DNA of 64,000 nt from Paracamarosporium sp. OC-R06-R3 (GCA_019828545.1 JACVRA010000165.1:620001-684000); one strand, 5' to 3'; positions 11,081 through 23,107 are shown, counted from the stretch's first letter. Numbers and translations are program-made. Notes: generated from the letters alone by a model not told the origin.

Positions 11081-12061
11081 GAAATAACAGCCAAATTGCA
11101 CGTTTACATGTTTGTGTGCTGACCGTCATTGGCATGGAAGGTACGTTGTCTCTTCACGTAACGCACCAAGAATAATATCTCGCGAGATATGGTGCCCACT
11201 GATAGCAGGTTTTGTCATTGAGATGTGTTGTACAAAGGTGAAGATGTAAGAAACTGTTTTATCCACTAAAAAATATCGAAATTGGTTGTAGTGCAGCCTC
11301 TTCTGAATCTCAAACGTCATCCTGTTCAAATGCTTGTTCAAATTGAGTTGAATGGCCATGATTATGCTACAGAATATACGTTATCACAGCTGTAGAGATG
11401 CGGTATGAACGCCCGGCGTGCAGCACCAACGAATGACAATATACGCTGGTTTCGCCTACTATTCAGCGATAGGATATGGGACTACGGGGGATTCGAAGGA
11501 CCTTCTTTTGCGTCGTGTTGTGGGCAAAGTGTAAGCATCTTTGGAACTCATGCGCTGTTCCTGGTCGGTCATTTTAAGCCTCGATGTTAAATGACCTGTC
11601 CTTTTTTGTTGCTAACATATCATGTCCCCTTGTGTGGTACTTATCATTAAATACGCTCATATTTGTACTATAGTCACAAACTCATTATGTATAGCTAGTA
11701 AACTCAGGCGCTGCGATGGGAAAATATATGAACATGAAAGTGGCACACATATTAGTGACAGAGAGCCTGAAAAGAGTGTAATTGTCAACAGTATATTGCG
11801 GAATCGTCGAGCCCCAGAGTCTAGAGGATTGAGAATGTCCAAAATAGTTAAAGTCACTTGTATCTAGGACTCGCGATACACAAATCCACCCCCCTCCTAA
11901 GAATTCTCGGCGATATCGAGTGCGATCATCTGTATCCAGAGTTGTATCTGATGCTGATCCTAACCTCCCTTCTTCCCAATTCGCATATTATGATCCTGCA
12001 CGGGTTCCTTATTCTCTACATTCCACCTGTTCTTGCGGGTCTGCGTCAAAGGCAAATACAG

Positions 12062-12663
12062 TGTCTAGCACTACACACCCGGGAACTCGATGACTTGAAG
12101 ATCTGGACACAGCTTCACGAACAAATCGACGTAGATCCATGGCGGATCGCTACCGAAACGTGCTACGCAGTCGAACCACCTGGTATCCAACTCCGTGAGG
12201 TCGTCGAATACAGGCCCAAGGTTGGAGTATGCTGGATTGTTCACCCTTTGGGCTGGTAGCCCTTGAAGTGAAGTGCGGCCTCCGTGGGCGGCAAATTAGG
12301 GTTACCAGATGCATCGTCAGTGAAAGTATATGTGGAGAGAATCTCACTAAAGAGTTTGATCGAACTCGAGTGGACGTTGGTATCCGAGTATAGGTTGGGC
12401 TTGGAAGAACGGACGGCGGCGGCGCACACTGGACCGTTGACTATTGCATGAGAAACCTGGCGAGATTGTCCTCCGAACATAACGCGAAATTCGCCTCGTG
12501 GTGGATAGATCTGCGGAAGCTGCTGGTGATGGAGACGCTAAGAGGGTTCGATGATTGTGTCTGCAACTCTTGGAGTCTCAGGCGTGTTGTGCTGAGCAAT
12601 CATGAGACCAGGCATCATGGTTTGGAAAACTAAATTGTAAAGATGGCAATGGGTGATGGGCTG
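12062..12663 (-). pseudogene. Possible gene relic, family not identified
   Basis: On the minus strand a coding-like frame starts at an ATG near 12684 and runs through MSQPITHCHLYNLVF, is broken by a TAG near 12540, resumes as an 80-codon ORF to 12241, then continues in the adjacent frame for about 55 residues (VFDDLTELDTRWFDCVARF and following) to a stop near 12075. The last piece recalls the variable C-terminal part of fungal F-box-like proteins, but I cannot place it. One stop and one frame change without usable splice sites argue for a decayed gene. A multi-exon live gene with splice sites I missed is the alternative. Confidence 0.28.
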
Positions 12664-13058
12664 GGACATTCGATTGTCACGATGGTAGCCGTGGTGTTGA
12701 GGATGAACAAGGGTCGGGTTACTGTGGGTCCAAGTTGCAATGTGGGGGAGCGCGTGGCGGCAACCCTTTTCCTCTTTGAGCTAACCACGTACGATATCCG
12801 AGCTTCAGCTCTCAGCCCCAGCGAACACGACACGGCTTGCTGCGTTTGGTAGAGCCCGTCTCCTATCCCTCTCTTCCCTTGGATAATGTATCGTTGTTCT
12901 GCTATATACTGATGCCCCTGACCGTGCTTCACATGTGCGCATTCGTTGTTTCAATCCCGTGAATACTTAGACATCCACGAACGTACAAACTTGCCAGCAC
13001 ATCCCAGCTTCGACGCGCTTCCAGGTTGAGGAGGGGCAGGAACTCAAAGGGCAGCACA

Positions 13059-16000
13059 ATGCAGAACTATGGACAGCAGCAGGCGGGGTACCAGAGGCCG
13101 GGGAGCACCACAGGCTTCACAGCAGGGCCAGCAGTGCCTCCGCCATACGGAGGTGCGTACATTCAGTTGTTGCGATCTCTGGCATCAAACTAATATTCAG
13201 TACAGTGCCACAAGGGTATCGAACCGCGGTTCCGCAGACGCAGAGTCAGTGGGCACCGCCTGTCCAGAATCAAACTCCGATCCAACAGCAATGGAACCAG
13301 TCGCAACAGGCGGCTGGAGGATACAACCCGGGTGTTTATGGCGCAATGCCGGGTGGGCACTCGCAAACACAGCAGGTGCGATGCAATGGGAATACATGAC
13401 AGCCGGTGCATTTATGCTAATGTGTTCTATATGCAGACACCGCAGCAAGACGTGCCTCCTCCGCCACCGCCGAAACCAGCTACTTTTGCTACCACGGCCC
13501 AGCAGCAGAGTACACAGAATTGGGGGCAACAAACAGGTTATGGCGCACAACAGAACGTCGGTTATACGGCACAAGGGCAACAGAGTGGATATGTTCAGCC
13601 AAGCGGGTATCAGGGACAGGGCGCAGCACAACAGCCATACAGCAATACTGCTCCTCCGCCTGCGTCGCAAACACCAGGCGGGTCATATTTTCCACCTTCA
13701 CAGACGTCGCAAGCTGGTAGGCGGCCCGGGTCTATATATGGTGCTGACCAAGCAGGAATGTACTCAGCGCCATCTTCTGCAGTCGCGCAGCATCCTCCCA
13801 ATTCTGTGCTGAGTCCGAACGAGCAGAATCCCGCCTACATCCCGCCCTCGCTCACCGGTCAAGGTGTTCAATCGTACGTACCTTCAAACACGAACCCGAT
13901 GCCCGGCGTATATGTCCCTCCTCCTCCCGATGTTCCAGCATGGCAACAAGCGTCGCATGCGCCTCTGCAGGGGGGTAAGAAGTTCAAGTACACAAAGCCG
14001 GCACCGGACCCGAACCTCTATGGACAAGGCCAACAAGTTTTGCCACAGGGTGGCCAAGCTCAAGCTCAGGGGCAGTATGGGCAGTATGGACAGCAACCTG
14101 CATTCCCGGCGCAGCAATACGGGCAGAATCAATACTCTTTGGGTGGACAAACTCAACAGTCAGCCCACTATGGACAGCCTGCGCAGGGACAGTCTTATCA
14201 AGAGCAGTCGCAGCAGCAAGGGCAGCTCGGGGGACATGCACAACCGCAACAACCGCAATACGGTCAGCCGGCACAACAGACACAATACCCCGCGCAAGCG
14301 GCTCCTCCGTACCATCATCCTTCTCAGGACCAGTCTACTCAGGCTCAGCCATACCAACAACATCAACAAAACCAATGGCAACCAACTCCTCCGACGGATC
14401 AGAGCAACATGCAACATCAAGCGGGTCTACAAGCTCCATACGGTGCACAGCAGCAGACATGGCAGTCAGGACAACAAACTCAGAATACGGATGCCAAGAA
14501 ACAGTATCCGCAGGGGCACGACCAAGGAATAGAAGCTCCGAAACCAGTCAGTGGGCATACTGGTGCCACACCTTCAGGATTCGTCAATGAATCAAGTCCG
14601 CAAAGCCAACCTGTATCGCCGATACAGAACCGCTTCAGTACGAGCTTCACTTCTGGCCAGCCTGGGCTAGGACGGACGGGTTCAGTGAGCTCTATAGCTC
14701 TTGGCGCTATACATGCTCAGCGTGCAGGTAATCAAATCGATTCTCCAAAACCGCCACAGCCAAAGCCACCTACACCTCCGCCCCCTCGAGACGATATAAC
14801 CAAGTTCAGCGCGCTAGGAACCGGTGGTCCATCGGATTGGGAACATTTTGGTGGGAGTGAGGAGGTCGACGACGAAGAACTGTTCGGGGCAAAGAGGGAT
14901 GGGAGACAAGGCAAGCCTGTACAATTGGACAGTGTGGAGTTACCACCACCACAGGTATCTCCGCCTCAAACGCAGGGCGAGTGGCCTACACCGCCTGTGC
15001 AGCCGGCCTCAACAGTGACTTCAAACCGTGATACCTATCAGCCTACGCCTCCGCCGAACGTTATTGATACACCGGATCAGCGCCCACCGTCCCAGCCGCC
15101 ATCTCAAGGCTTCGGCTCAGGCAATCTGCCATCTTCGCAATTGCCTTACCAAGGTCTTGCTATGGGTGATGCAGCAGCGACAGCTCATCAATCGCAACCT
15201 TCACAGCAAAACTTTGTTATGGATGACGCTGTCGTTGCCCCATTGAGAGTCTCACGACCATCTTCTCAACGGAATACACCTGCTCAACAGCAAGCACGGC
15301 ACCAACCGCCATCAGCAGCCAATACTTCTTTTGCAATAGATGAAGGAGGGTGGGGCCCGCCAGATAATGGACAAGCGAAAGCTGTTCATGCTGCGGAACT
15401 TAAAATTAAGGATGAAGCTTTGGAACGCCTACGAGTAGACGCTGAGAAAGAGAAAGCTGATCTGCGCGTTGAAGTTGAACAATTGAAAATCGTGATTGAA
15501 AACACTAAGAGTCATGCAGAATTCGAGAGAAACGTTTTGGCTGAGCAAATCGAGTCAATGAAGGTTGCTGCTACAGAAGCAAAGAGCAATGCCGATGCTT
15601 CAATCAAGGACAAAGACCTTACCATTGAGCGGATAAAGGAAGACATTGAAGGCAAAGAAGACACAATTAGAGAGAAGGATGCTGAGTTGGGCAAATTAAG
15701 AGAAGAGTTGAAACTGAAGGAAGACACGATCACAAAAGGTCGCACCTTTGTCGACGAGCTCAAGAGGCAGCTTGAAGTCAAAGACAGTGAAATCAGCAAC
15801 CTAAAGCAACAGATTGAAAACAATCAGACCGCGGAAGGCTTAGCCAATGATTTGAAACAACAGCTTGAGGCTGAACGCTTGAAAGAGCCACCTAGACCCA
15901 CAGCTGCAAGTTTGATTTCAGACCTTGACCCATGGTATGCTGGGTCTCTTGAGCGGTACATCGCCATGCTGCGAAGCGAAGCACGGGAGTCCGCTGTCGA

Positions 16001-17897
16001 AGACAAGATAAAAGTTTTTACAGGTTTCTTGAAGGCGGAGTCAGGTGCTCGGGGCCTTGAGTACCACAACGCACCTCTACCACCCTCGATAGGTCAGTCA
16101 CAACAGGACAATGTGCGGCCAATAGTGGTACCGGATCAAGAGTCTGCTGCATCTACAAAATTAAAGGATCTCAATATTGACGTACCTCCTCCGGAATCGC
16201 CTCAAGATGATATTCAATACAGCCCTGGCGGTCGACCAATCGTGCAACGAAGGTCTACCCTGAAATCTGAGGAATTTGCTCACCCGCAGCAATCTTTCAG
16301 CATATCTAGCCAGTCGACTACTGTGCTTACACCTACAAGTTCACAAGATGATAGCATTAGTAAGACACCTACGCCCGTACAATCGCCGCCTGCAGAGGTG
16401 CAAGTACAATCGCAGTACAAAGCCTATGTCCCACCAAGTGTTTCTCACACAAACTCCATCCAGGACATACATCGACAATCGGTATCTGCTGCGAACCCTC
16501 CAATACTGAACCCGCCCTTTTCTTACGGAAGCAAGAAGGATGAAGTCTTCTTTGGTGCTTCAACGGGCGCTTCATCGCCATCTAGTAGACCAAATACGGG
16601 TGGAAGCGCAACTCCAGATGTACCAGTCCCTGTACCTTTGTTCACACAGCACCCTCCTGCATTAGCTACAAAGTCAGCACCTAAGGAAGACCCAGTCGAA
16701 AAGTTAACCAAACTTTTACCGGCCAATGTAGGAATGCCGCAGCCGAATCCTTCCCTAGAAGCCATCCGCAAGCAATTAATCGATTTTCCATCGGATTTGC
16801 CGTCCTATCAAGAATTGACAGTGCCATGGGAGAAGTCTGCTTCTCTCGTCCGCAAAAAGAACGAAGAAGCTCGTCGCAAGCGCCAGGAGGAATCTGAAGA
16901 GCAGAGTGATCAGCTATTCAACGACAACGAAATTTCATATGCAGATATTGCTGTCATCGAAGACGAATTTAAAGAGAAGGAGCGCCAGCTCAAGGCCGAA
17001 GAAGGTCGTAAAGAGTATCAGTCTTATGTTGAAACGGTGTTTGATAAGGTCTACGATGGACTACAGCAGCAGATCAAAGGTCTCATGGATTTGTACGTCG
17101 AGGCAGAAAGTCTGCTCTCTTTCGCTGTGTCGGGCGTGAAGAGTTTCGAGGGAAGTGATGCAGCGATTATCGAAGACTGTCTGAAGTTGCTTGAAGATTT
17201 GTTCGAAGAGATCGAGAAGCGGCACGGGAGGGTCATAGAGACGGTATCAGAACGAGACAAACGATACAAAAAGACGGAGATACAACCGCTGTATGCAGCG
17301 GGCAACATTGCGAAGATGAAACAGGTCGAGAAACATTTTGCCAATGCTGAGAGGGAAGCTGCTCAGCGTGCTCGTGCCGAGAAAGCAAACCGAGTATCGG
17401 AATTCGTGCGCAAGGTTGAAACAACAATCGTTGCAGCTGTTGGTATCGAACAACAGGAAATTCAGGGCATCATTACCTCTGTGCGCGATCTACCGTCTTC
17501 ACCGGACAACGAGAAGCTGCTCACGAAGGCAAAAGAAACGGTGCTTGCGTTGGGAGACTCATCCAAATCCCTCCTGACGCTATTGAACGATATCGAGATA
17601 GACATCGGTGGTTCTATCCTTGAAGCTCAGCTTGCAGAAGCCAAGGTGGAAAAACAACCTGACAAGATAGCTCAGCTTGAAAAAAAGATTTTGGAGCGTG
17701 AAAAAGAGCTCAAGGAGGAATTGAAGAGGAAGGAGGCGGTTCTCGACCAAGACCGTGAAGAGATCGATAGAGTGATCAAGGACAAGGATAACAAGCCGGC
17801 TGATGGCGGTGGTGTTGAATTAAGTGAGGAGGAAATCAAGAAGCAGAGGTTGAGCAAGGCATTGGAGGCGGCCAAGCGAAGAAATGGGGATCTTTGA
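13059..17897 (+). CDS. 1574-residue Q-rich, coiled-coil scaffold-like protein
   Basis: Three exons (13059-13152, 13206-13375, 13437-17897) join in phase. Residues 1 to about 430 are a low-complexity Gln/Gly/Tyr/Pro region with repeated YGQ-type motifs. Residues 430-740 are Pro/Ser-rich with a polyproline patch and a short acidic WEHFGGSEEVDDEELFG element. Residues about 741-909 are a heptad-rich coiled coil with many Lys/Glu. A short ordered segment (SDLDPWYAGSLERYIAMLR) follows, then another disordered stretch, and a second helical region at about 1223-1529 ending in charged helices. The layout fits a cytoplasmic scaffold or condensate-forming protein. I do not recognise a named family and see no EH, SH3 or RNA-binding domain. 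The ATG at 13059 is chosen because exons 1-3 then read continuously with the Q-rich style. Confidence 0.85.
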
Positions 17898-18398
17898 TTG
17901 GATTTTCCTCCGTCTCACAGAAGTTCTGATATTGAGATGGTGTGCTGCATTTCGCTCTGTGATGTGCATGGTTTATGACTGCATTTAAATGGGTTGGGAT
18001 AGGTGCCGGATGATTGTTCTATACCAGATTGTCGACTTTCTATTCCTTTGATGATTTGCGTCGTTTCAATAAAGACAATGTCAGTCAATTGTATGGAATG
18101 GTCGCTATGCGTAGCTGCTGCGGTATTTGGGAAATTGTAGCCTTTGTTGAATGGAAAGACGTCTGGAAGTATGAGCTGTTTGTTCATTGTGTAGATGACA
18201 AAATATCTTGATTTGGACCGCTAGTGTCTGTATCACGTCGTCTGGGCGAAAGACTGCACTGTATCGCTTCTGCATGGAGCCGTCGCTCCTTGCACATTCA
18301 TCAAGTATGCTTATATCTTTGTTTCCCGTACTTTGGTGAACCGAAAATTGTCGTACCTGCCACAACAGTTTCGCTCTGCCTTCACCACTCTACCACCA
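17898..18398. other. Intergenic, 3' region of the Q-rich gene and promoter of the small gene
   Basis: AT-rich downstream sequence of the 1574-residue gene, followed after about 18200 by a C/T-rich stretch leading into the ATG at 18399. No further gene is visible. Confidence 0.4.
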
Positions 18399-18725
18399 AT
18401 GCGCACTTCGCTTTTCAAGTGAGCCTTCACTCATCAATTTAAGCTCATATAATCTAATATATCCACCTTTTGTATAGGACATATACTCTTCGATTAGAGC
18501 GTATTCCATCAAATAATCCGACTCACATCGGTGATGATGCGGCGCAGTGGTTCGATTCCACTGCTTCAAAACATTCTTCACTCAAGGTAAGCTCCCCCTT
18601 CCTTCTTTTTTGCGCCCTTTCGATTCTATTTGTGGGCGGTTATTTATTTTTTTGACAATGGTATACAGACAAGTTCGATGTCTTTTATACCCTACACATC
18701 CACGCTTACTTTGCCTCTTTCATGA
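18399..18725 (+). CDS. Very small spliced orphan protein (61 aa; possible tail-anchored isoform)
   Basis: Three exons (18399-18418, 18478-18586, 18669-18725) join in frame, giving a protein that starts MRTSLFKTYTLRLERIPSNN. Intron 1 (59 nt, GTGAGC...TATAG) is well formed and creates the Lys codon at the junction. Intron 2 (82 nt) starts GTAAGC and ends ATACAG. If intron 2 is kept, translation continues for 23 residues of a strongly hydrophobic tail (SSPFLLFCALSILFVGGYLF) and stops at 18655, which would be a C-terminal membrane anchor. I do not recognise the family. The conserved-looking middle (HIGDDAAQWFDSTASKHSS) and the two clean introns argue that it is real, but a protein this short could also be a chance reading. 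Confidence 0.45.
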
Positions 18726-19321
18726 CTAGACATTAATCCTCTGCACTTTACCTGGAAATGAGAATAGATGGTTTACATGATAAACAGGCTGCTTGTGTTG
18801 CTAATGATCCCTTGAGAGATTGTAGTCTGTCGACTGTTGCGATATCAAACGCTGCAGTCGTGTTTGCATAGTACAACCCCGATTCCCATACATGATGCAT
18901 AGCTTATGATAAACAGACAATATTCTTTAAGGCTTTAGTTATGGCTACTTTAAAATATCTCCTCGCGTGATGAGTTCTGGATCACTTTGCGTGGTACCCC
19001 TCCTCGCTATACAGCAACATATACGGAAAATCTACAAACCCAAAAGGTCGCTATGCTCATATAGATATAAGTGGTAGTTCGTCTTTGGAGCAAAGTATTG
19101 GGGAGATTCGCGTTACTGTGAGCACAAAATTGTATGGTTATCCCCGGCAGGCTTGTAATCTGCTCTTTCCTTGTTGAGCTCCTTCCCTCGCTCACTCACG
19201 GATGGTGCTATGAGGGTTTTAGCGCCATTGCCTTCGAAGTCCCTTCGCACCCACTTACCCTTCACCTCTTCCCTTTGCCCTTCCTCAAACTACACTGTCG
19301 TACCTCACTCGCGCCGCAGTC
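18726..19321. other. Intergenic, no gene seen
   Basis: AT-rich to about 19130, then C/T-rich over the last 150 bases, a common fungal promoter/leader pattern ahead of the ATG at 19322. No coding-like frame. Confidence 0.4.
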
Positions 19322-19995
19322 ATGGGTTCGAGGACTCGCAAGACCCATGAACAGCTAATGGAAGAACTCGAATACCACATTGCCACCGACTGGGCAGATT
19401 TCCGCAGGTACGCACCCAAGAAAGAGATAGTCTTGCAGGAAGTGGTGTTCCGCTTCAGTGAGGGGCCGTTTTGGGGCAGACCTGTCTCTAGCGTTCCCCA
19501 TTGGTACCTGGACTTCCTCTGTAGTGGCGGGGAGAACTTTCTACTATGGAAAGATGAAGCTGTTTCCACTGCACTTTCCCAGATCGGATATCGTAAGGTC
19601 GACGCACCGCCAATGCAAGCCCCGAAACTACCCCCCGTCGCAACCCTTCTGTTCGGTCAAACCGCTTTGCCGAGTGACTCGGAAATTCCCGACCTGATGC
19701 TACCTCCACCACTACTCAACTACACGACTGGAAATCCTGACTACACTGCCTTGGCGAAAATCGCACGCAATCCGGCGGACAAGCGCTACCTTCTCACTGT
19801 CAATAATGCCAACAAGGCAGCCTCCGAGGGTCCAGGCCTGCATCTGCAAAACGAAGTCGATGTAAGTCGTCCTGACAATATTCATGCAGAAGACGTACTG
19901 ATTGAATGTAGCGGAGCAGGTCGTACGATGCTGCCATGAAGCGCAAGCTATACGGCCTCCGAGACGAACACAACCATTTCGTCGATCATAAATAA
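19322..19995 (+). CDS. Hypothetical protein, 207 aa
   Basis: Two exons (19322-19861, 19912-19995) separated by a 50-nt GTAAGT...TGTAG intron. The protein starts MGSRTRKTHEQLMEELEYHI. Its N-terminal half is rich in aromatic residues (FWGRPVSSVPHWYLDFLCSG), with Pro-rich loops after residue 95. The C-terminal exon is basic and ends in DEHNHFVDHK. I recognise no domain, signal peptide or membrane segment. The smooth read across a well-formed intron, a 180-codon first exon and an ATG just after a C/T-rich leader support a real gene. It is followed by the chromodomain gene on the same strand, 770 bases downstream. Confidence 0.65.
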
Positions 19996-20765
19996 CCGTA
20001 GCGGATGGCGACGCAATCTATGGACATAAACCCGAATGTACATTTACAAAACAAAGTTATGATTTTGGGGGTAGGGCCTCTGAGGACTTCGAGAAGGCCG
20101 CGAGGTATCAACAGACATGGGTCGTCCTCAAGGAGTGAGGAGACATGGATGCATAGACAAAAAGCGGCACCACATTCGCAATGGTGACTGAATGAGTGTG
20201 GTAATAATTCCTGGTCAACTCCTGGGCTCTTCTCAGGGGTAGCAGACATGTGGAAAGCTGACGATATTTTTGAAATGTTTACGGAAGGAATTCTCAGATG
20301 ATGATATAACAATGCAAGTTTTACACTCACGAATAATCTTTTACGTGTCACTGGACGTGTGATATCGTTATGTCCAAGTCTCATCTACCAACAATAATGT
20401 ACGACATCGTGGGCGTCTCAAAGGTCAGTGTTGATACGAGGCTGAAACACCAATTTGCCACTTCACAGAGTGCCGCTAGATCATAAGTTGAGCTAGGAAG
20501 AGGTCCTAAATTTGACGGAGATGGAAAAGGTCTATAATTAATGAACTCTGGGTGGCCGAATAAACATAAATATGGCGGTCGGGCGATTATGGCGCTAACA
20601 GTACGTTAGGTAAGCGTTACCCGCCCAATTCACCCATCAGTTCAAACGTTCACGCGTCAAACAACGCTTTGCTCCTCCCACGATGACGCATCCTAAAATA
20701 CTTGGTCCGCTGCAGCTACAACATTTTGCGCGCACATCCACCTGGCGCGCTCTATCTGCCCGAAG
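19996..20765. other. Intergenic, no gene seen
   Basis: Holds the 3' flank of the 207-residue gene and the promoter of the chromodomain gene. A 132-codon minus-strand ORF at 19986-20384 overlaps the upstream gene's end and shows no domain or splice partner. It is most likely chance. Confidence 0.4.
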
Positions 20766-22379
20766 ATGTCGATGAGAGGAGGAAGTCGCGGGCGCGGCAG
20801 ACCGCGAGGATCCAAGAACAAGACAAGCGAACAGCCGGTAAGATGGTTTTCAAGTTAAGTGCTTCCAATTGCAAAGACTCACAGCAAGCAATAGGATCAG
20901 CGCACGGTCTATACGCCTTCCCGCGAAATCTACGATGAGCTGTTCCGCCTCCACAAAGAGCCACCAGTCATTACACGAAGCCTACCGAATCGATGCCCCA
21001 TCCCGAGTGCCGAAACCTCGATCCTGAGCCGTAGACAAATACAAGGGTTTACACGGTACTATTATAATGTCCGTATCATCTACCACCATTACGAAGGAAA
21101 TAACGAAACCACGGACGGATATGACATGACCAAACCCCGTGAAGAGGTTGCCCAGATCGAGATGAGCCAGATACTCAAGTACGTGTCACGCCACGAGCTC
21201 GAGCGGTTCGAACAAAAAGACTATGCACAACAGGCACAGGCCGAAGAAGTTGCCAGACGAGCAGAAGCTGAGGAAGCTGCACGCCGGAGACTGGGAAAAA
21301 ATGCCCGGGGACCTGGTATGGGGCGAGGGGGCCGGACGTTGAACGGACCTAGTTTGGGAGATGGCGGGGTGCAAATGCGCACGAGAGGAAGACCAAGAGG
21401 CAGGGGCAACAGAGGCAGAGGGCGAGGAACGTCAATGGGTCGCAGCGCTCTCGCTTTTGTCGCAGACCAGACTCTTGATAGTGGGAAGCTCCAAAAAGGT
21501 GTTCTAGAGGAGGAAGAACTAGACTCTGCGATCGTGGATACATCAGAAGACGACGATGAACCTGAGAACAACCTGCCCTCTAGCTACCCGTCCTCAAATT
21601 TAGCTCTCAGCTCGTTTGTTGCGAACAGTGCTCTGCCGCTCTCACCAGTCGCAGCGCACCGGCGCTTATCGACGACAATGATACCCGTTCGCGAGCCTCC
21701 AGCCTCCGATAAATCTCTATCCCATGACGACGGTACCGAGGAGGATTCGCGGTCAATGTCTAGTGCAGCGGTGCAATTGCAGTTTGAACGAAATGTCCAC
21801 AGAGGGCAAATACTTAGTATGGATGAGGGCCACGAAGACGAGGTAGAAGATACAGATTGGCATCGTACAAAACGGCGAAGGACAGAGAGCACAGCGTCAG
21901 TGTCGGCGTTACCGGCTGCTACATGGGCACACCAATTGTCCACACACGCTTCCTCCCTATCCGAAACCCATCTTGCCGGGACTACGGAGTACAACTCATC
22001 TGACAAAAATGATACCTACGCACAGCCAATCCTAGGACAAAGCCCTGCACCTAAACGCCGCGACGTAACAGCAGATAAGGCCGATCTTATACCGCGGGGA
22101 TTCCACAAACGCGTCTTTGATAAAGATGACGAGGACGAGGATGAGAACGCAGGCCAAAATGGGAATCAGGACACAGTCAAGCACGCAGACGAAGAGGAAT
22201 ATATCGTTGAGGCCATACTATCTCACTCTTATGAGAATGGAAAGAAGTACTATCTAGTCAAGTGGGAAGGCTATAAAGATAGCAGCGATTGGCTTCCAGA
22301 AGAAGACCTCGCAGGCGCATGGGAGCTGGTGACCCAGTATAAGTCCAGGAACAAGAACGGGAATCATGCGATACGTTAA
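20766..22379 (+). CDS. AT-hook protein with C-terminal chromodomain
   Basis: Two exons (20766-20837, 20895-22379) give 518 residues. The first exon encodes an AT-hook (RGRGRPRGSKNK, residues 8-19), and a second AT-hook-like Arg/Gly cluster (RTRGRPRGRGNRGRGRG) lies near residues 186-202. Between and after them the chain is acidic and Ser-rich. The last 60 residues form a chromodomain: EEEYIVEAILSHSYENGKKY, then YLVKWEGYKDSSDWLPEEDL, with the aromatic-cage Tyr, Trp and a further aromatic position in place, so methyl-lysine binding is plausible. AT-hooks bind the minor groove of AT-rich DNA. The combination suggests recruitment to AT-rich, methylated chromatin (inference). The domain is at the C-terminus with no chromoshadow domain, so it is not HP1. 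Residues 25-101 (YTPSREIYDELFRLHKEPP) look ordered but unassigned. Confidence 0.85.
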
Positions 22380-22606
22380 AGCAGGTGATCGTAGAAAGGT
22401 AACAAGATCTTTATGTGTGACGGATCCGTGGGCGATCCAGATGAGTATCACGATGCAATAGTAATGTGGAGGCAAAATGTGATGATACTATGTATATACC
22501 CATTTGAGCTAGGATTAGTGAACAACGCATCTAGCGATGTGCTTGCAGCTGCCATATCAGTTAACACACCGTCACCATATGTATCCTCGTCTCTTTCTGC
22601 AACGCT

Positions 22607-22978
22607 TTACTCATGGACATCGTTCTCATTGTGTCGATTTTTCAACCCGGAACAATTGTTACAGTTCCGGCAGTTAATGCAATCCGTGCAATTATCAAGA
22701 CTAAACGGACCTTAGCGGGAAGCAAGGAGTTTGAAATCGGGTTATAAGTACTTCCGACTGTCTTCACAACCTTCGCAGTCATTACAGTGCTCGCATCGGA
22801 TGCAATCTTTACAGTCGTTGCAGCTTGGAACATATCAGAGGCAGCAAGAGGAAAGCGATAGAGATGATATGTACAAGGAACAGTCTGTACAGTTTGTGCA
22901 GTTGTTGTTGTGGTGACCGTTGATGATGATGGTAGGTGTCTTTTCGGACAACTTGATAGAAGAAGGAAAGCAGCCCAT
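22607..22978 (-). CDS. Cys-x-x triplet-repeat protein B (90 aa) with N-terminal MGC motif
   Basis: Three minus-strand exons (22978-22875, 22823-22759, 22710-22607) join in phase to 90 residues. The protein begins MGCFPSS: Gly2 with Ser6 fits an N-myristoylation signal and Cys3 a palmitoylation site. After a short linker ending GHHNNN, cysteine recurs every third residue: CTNCTDC, then the seven-triplet run CNDCKDCIRCEHCNDCEGC, then CTDCINCRNCNNC, giving 16 Cys in all. The spacer residues are mainly Asn, Asp, Thr and Glu. I do not recognise a family. Metal binding or a solenoid stabilised by Cys stacking are possibilities, not shown. Donor 2 (GTCGG) is weak; a nearby donor four residues earlier would also keep the frame. 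Its neighbour 23108-24024 encodes a related protein on the same strand. Confidence 0.62.
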
Positions 22979-23107
22979 AGTTTTGAACGTATTCAACTCA
23001 AACTTGAAGAAGTGTTGAAAAGAGCAGATGAAGTGGGAGCAGAGGACTCGCTCCATTGTTGCGTGGCTGGGATGCATATCTTTAGATGCAGGGACGCGAC
23101 GTCATGG

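Larger units (their letters stand above)
10044..13058. other. AT-rich intergenic block
   Basis: Three kilobases between the DUF3074 gene and the Q-rich giant. It holds the tandem unit at 10425-11080 and a gene-like relic at 12062-12663 (separate entries). The rest, especially 11080-12000, is AT-rich with only short open frames, as expected for old, mutated spacer. The last 120 bases before 13059 are the leader of the next gene. Confidence 0.5.

Noticed and set aside
18535..18575. tRNA T-arm-like sequence AGTGGTTCGATTCCACT
   Set aside because: The stem pairs, but no acceptor or D-arm partner is found, and the bases fall inside a well-spliced coding exon (DAAQWFDSTA).
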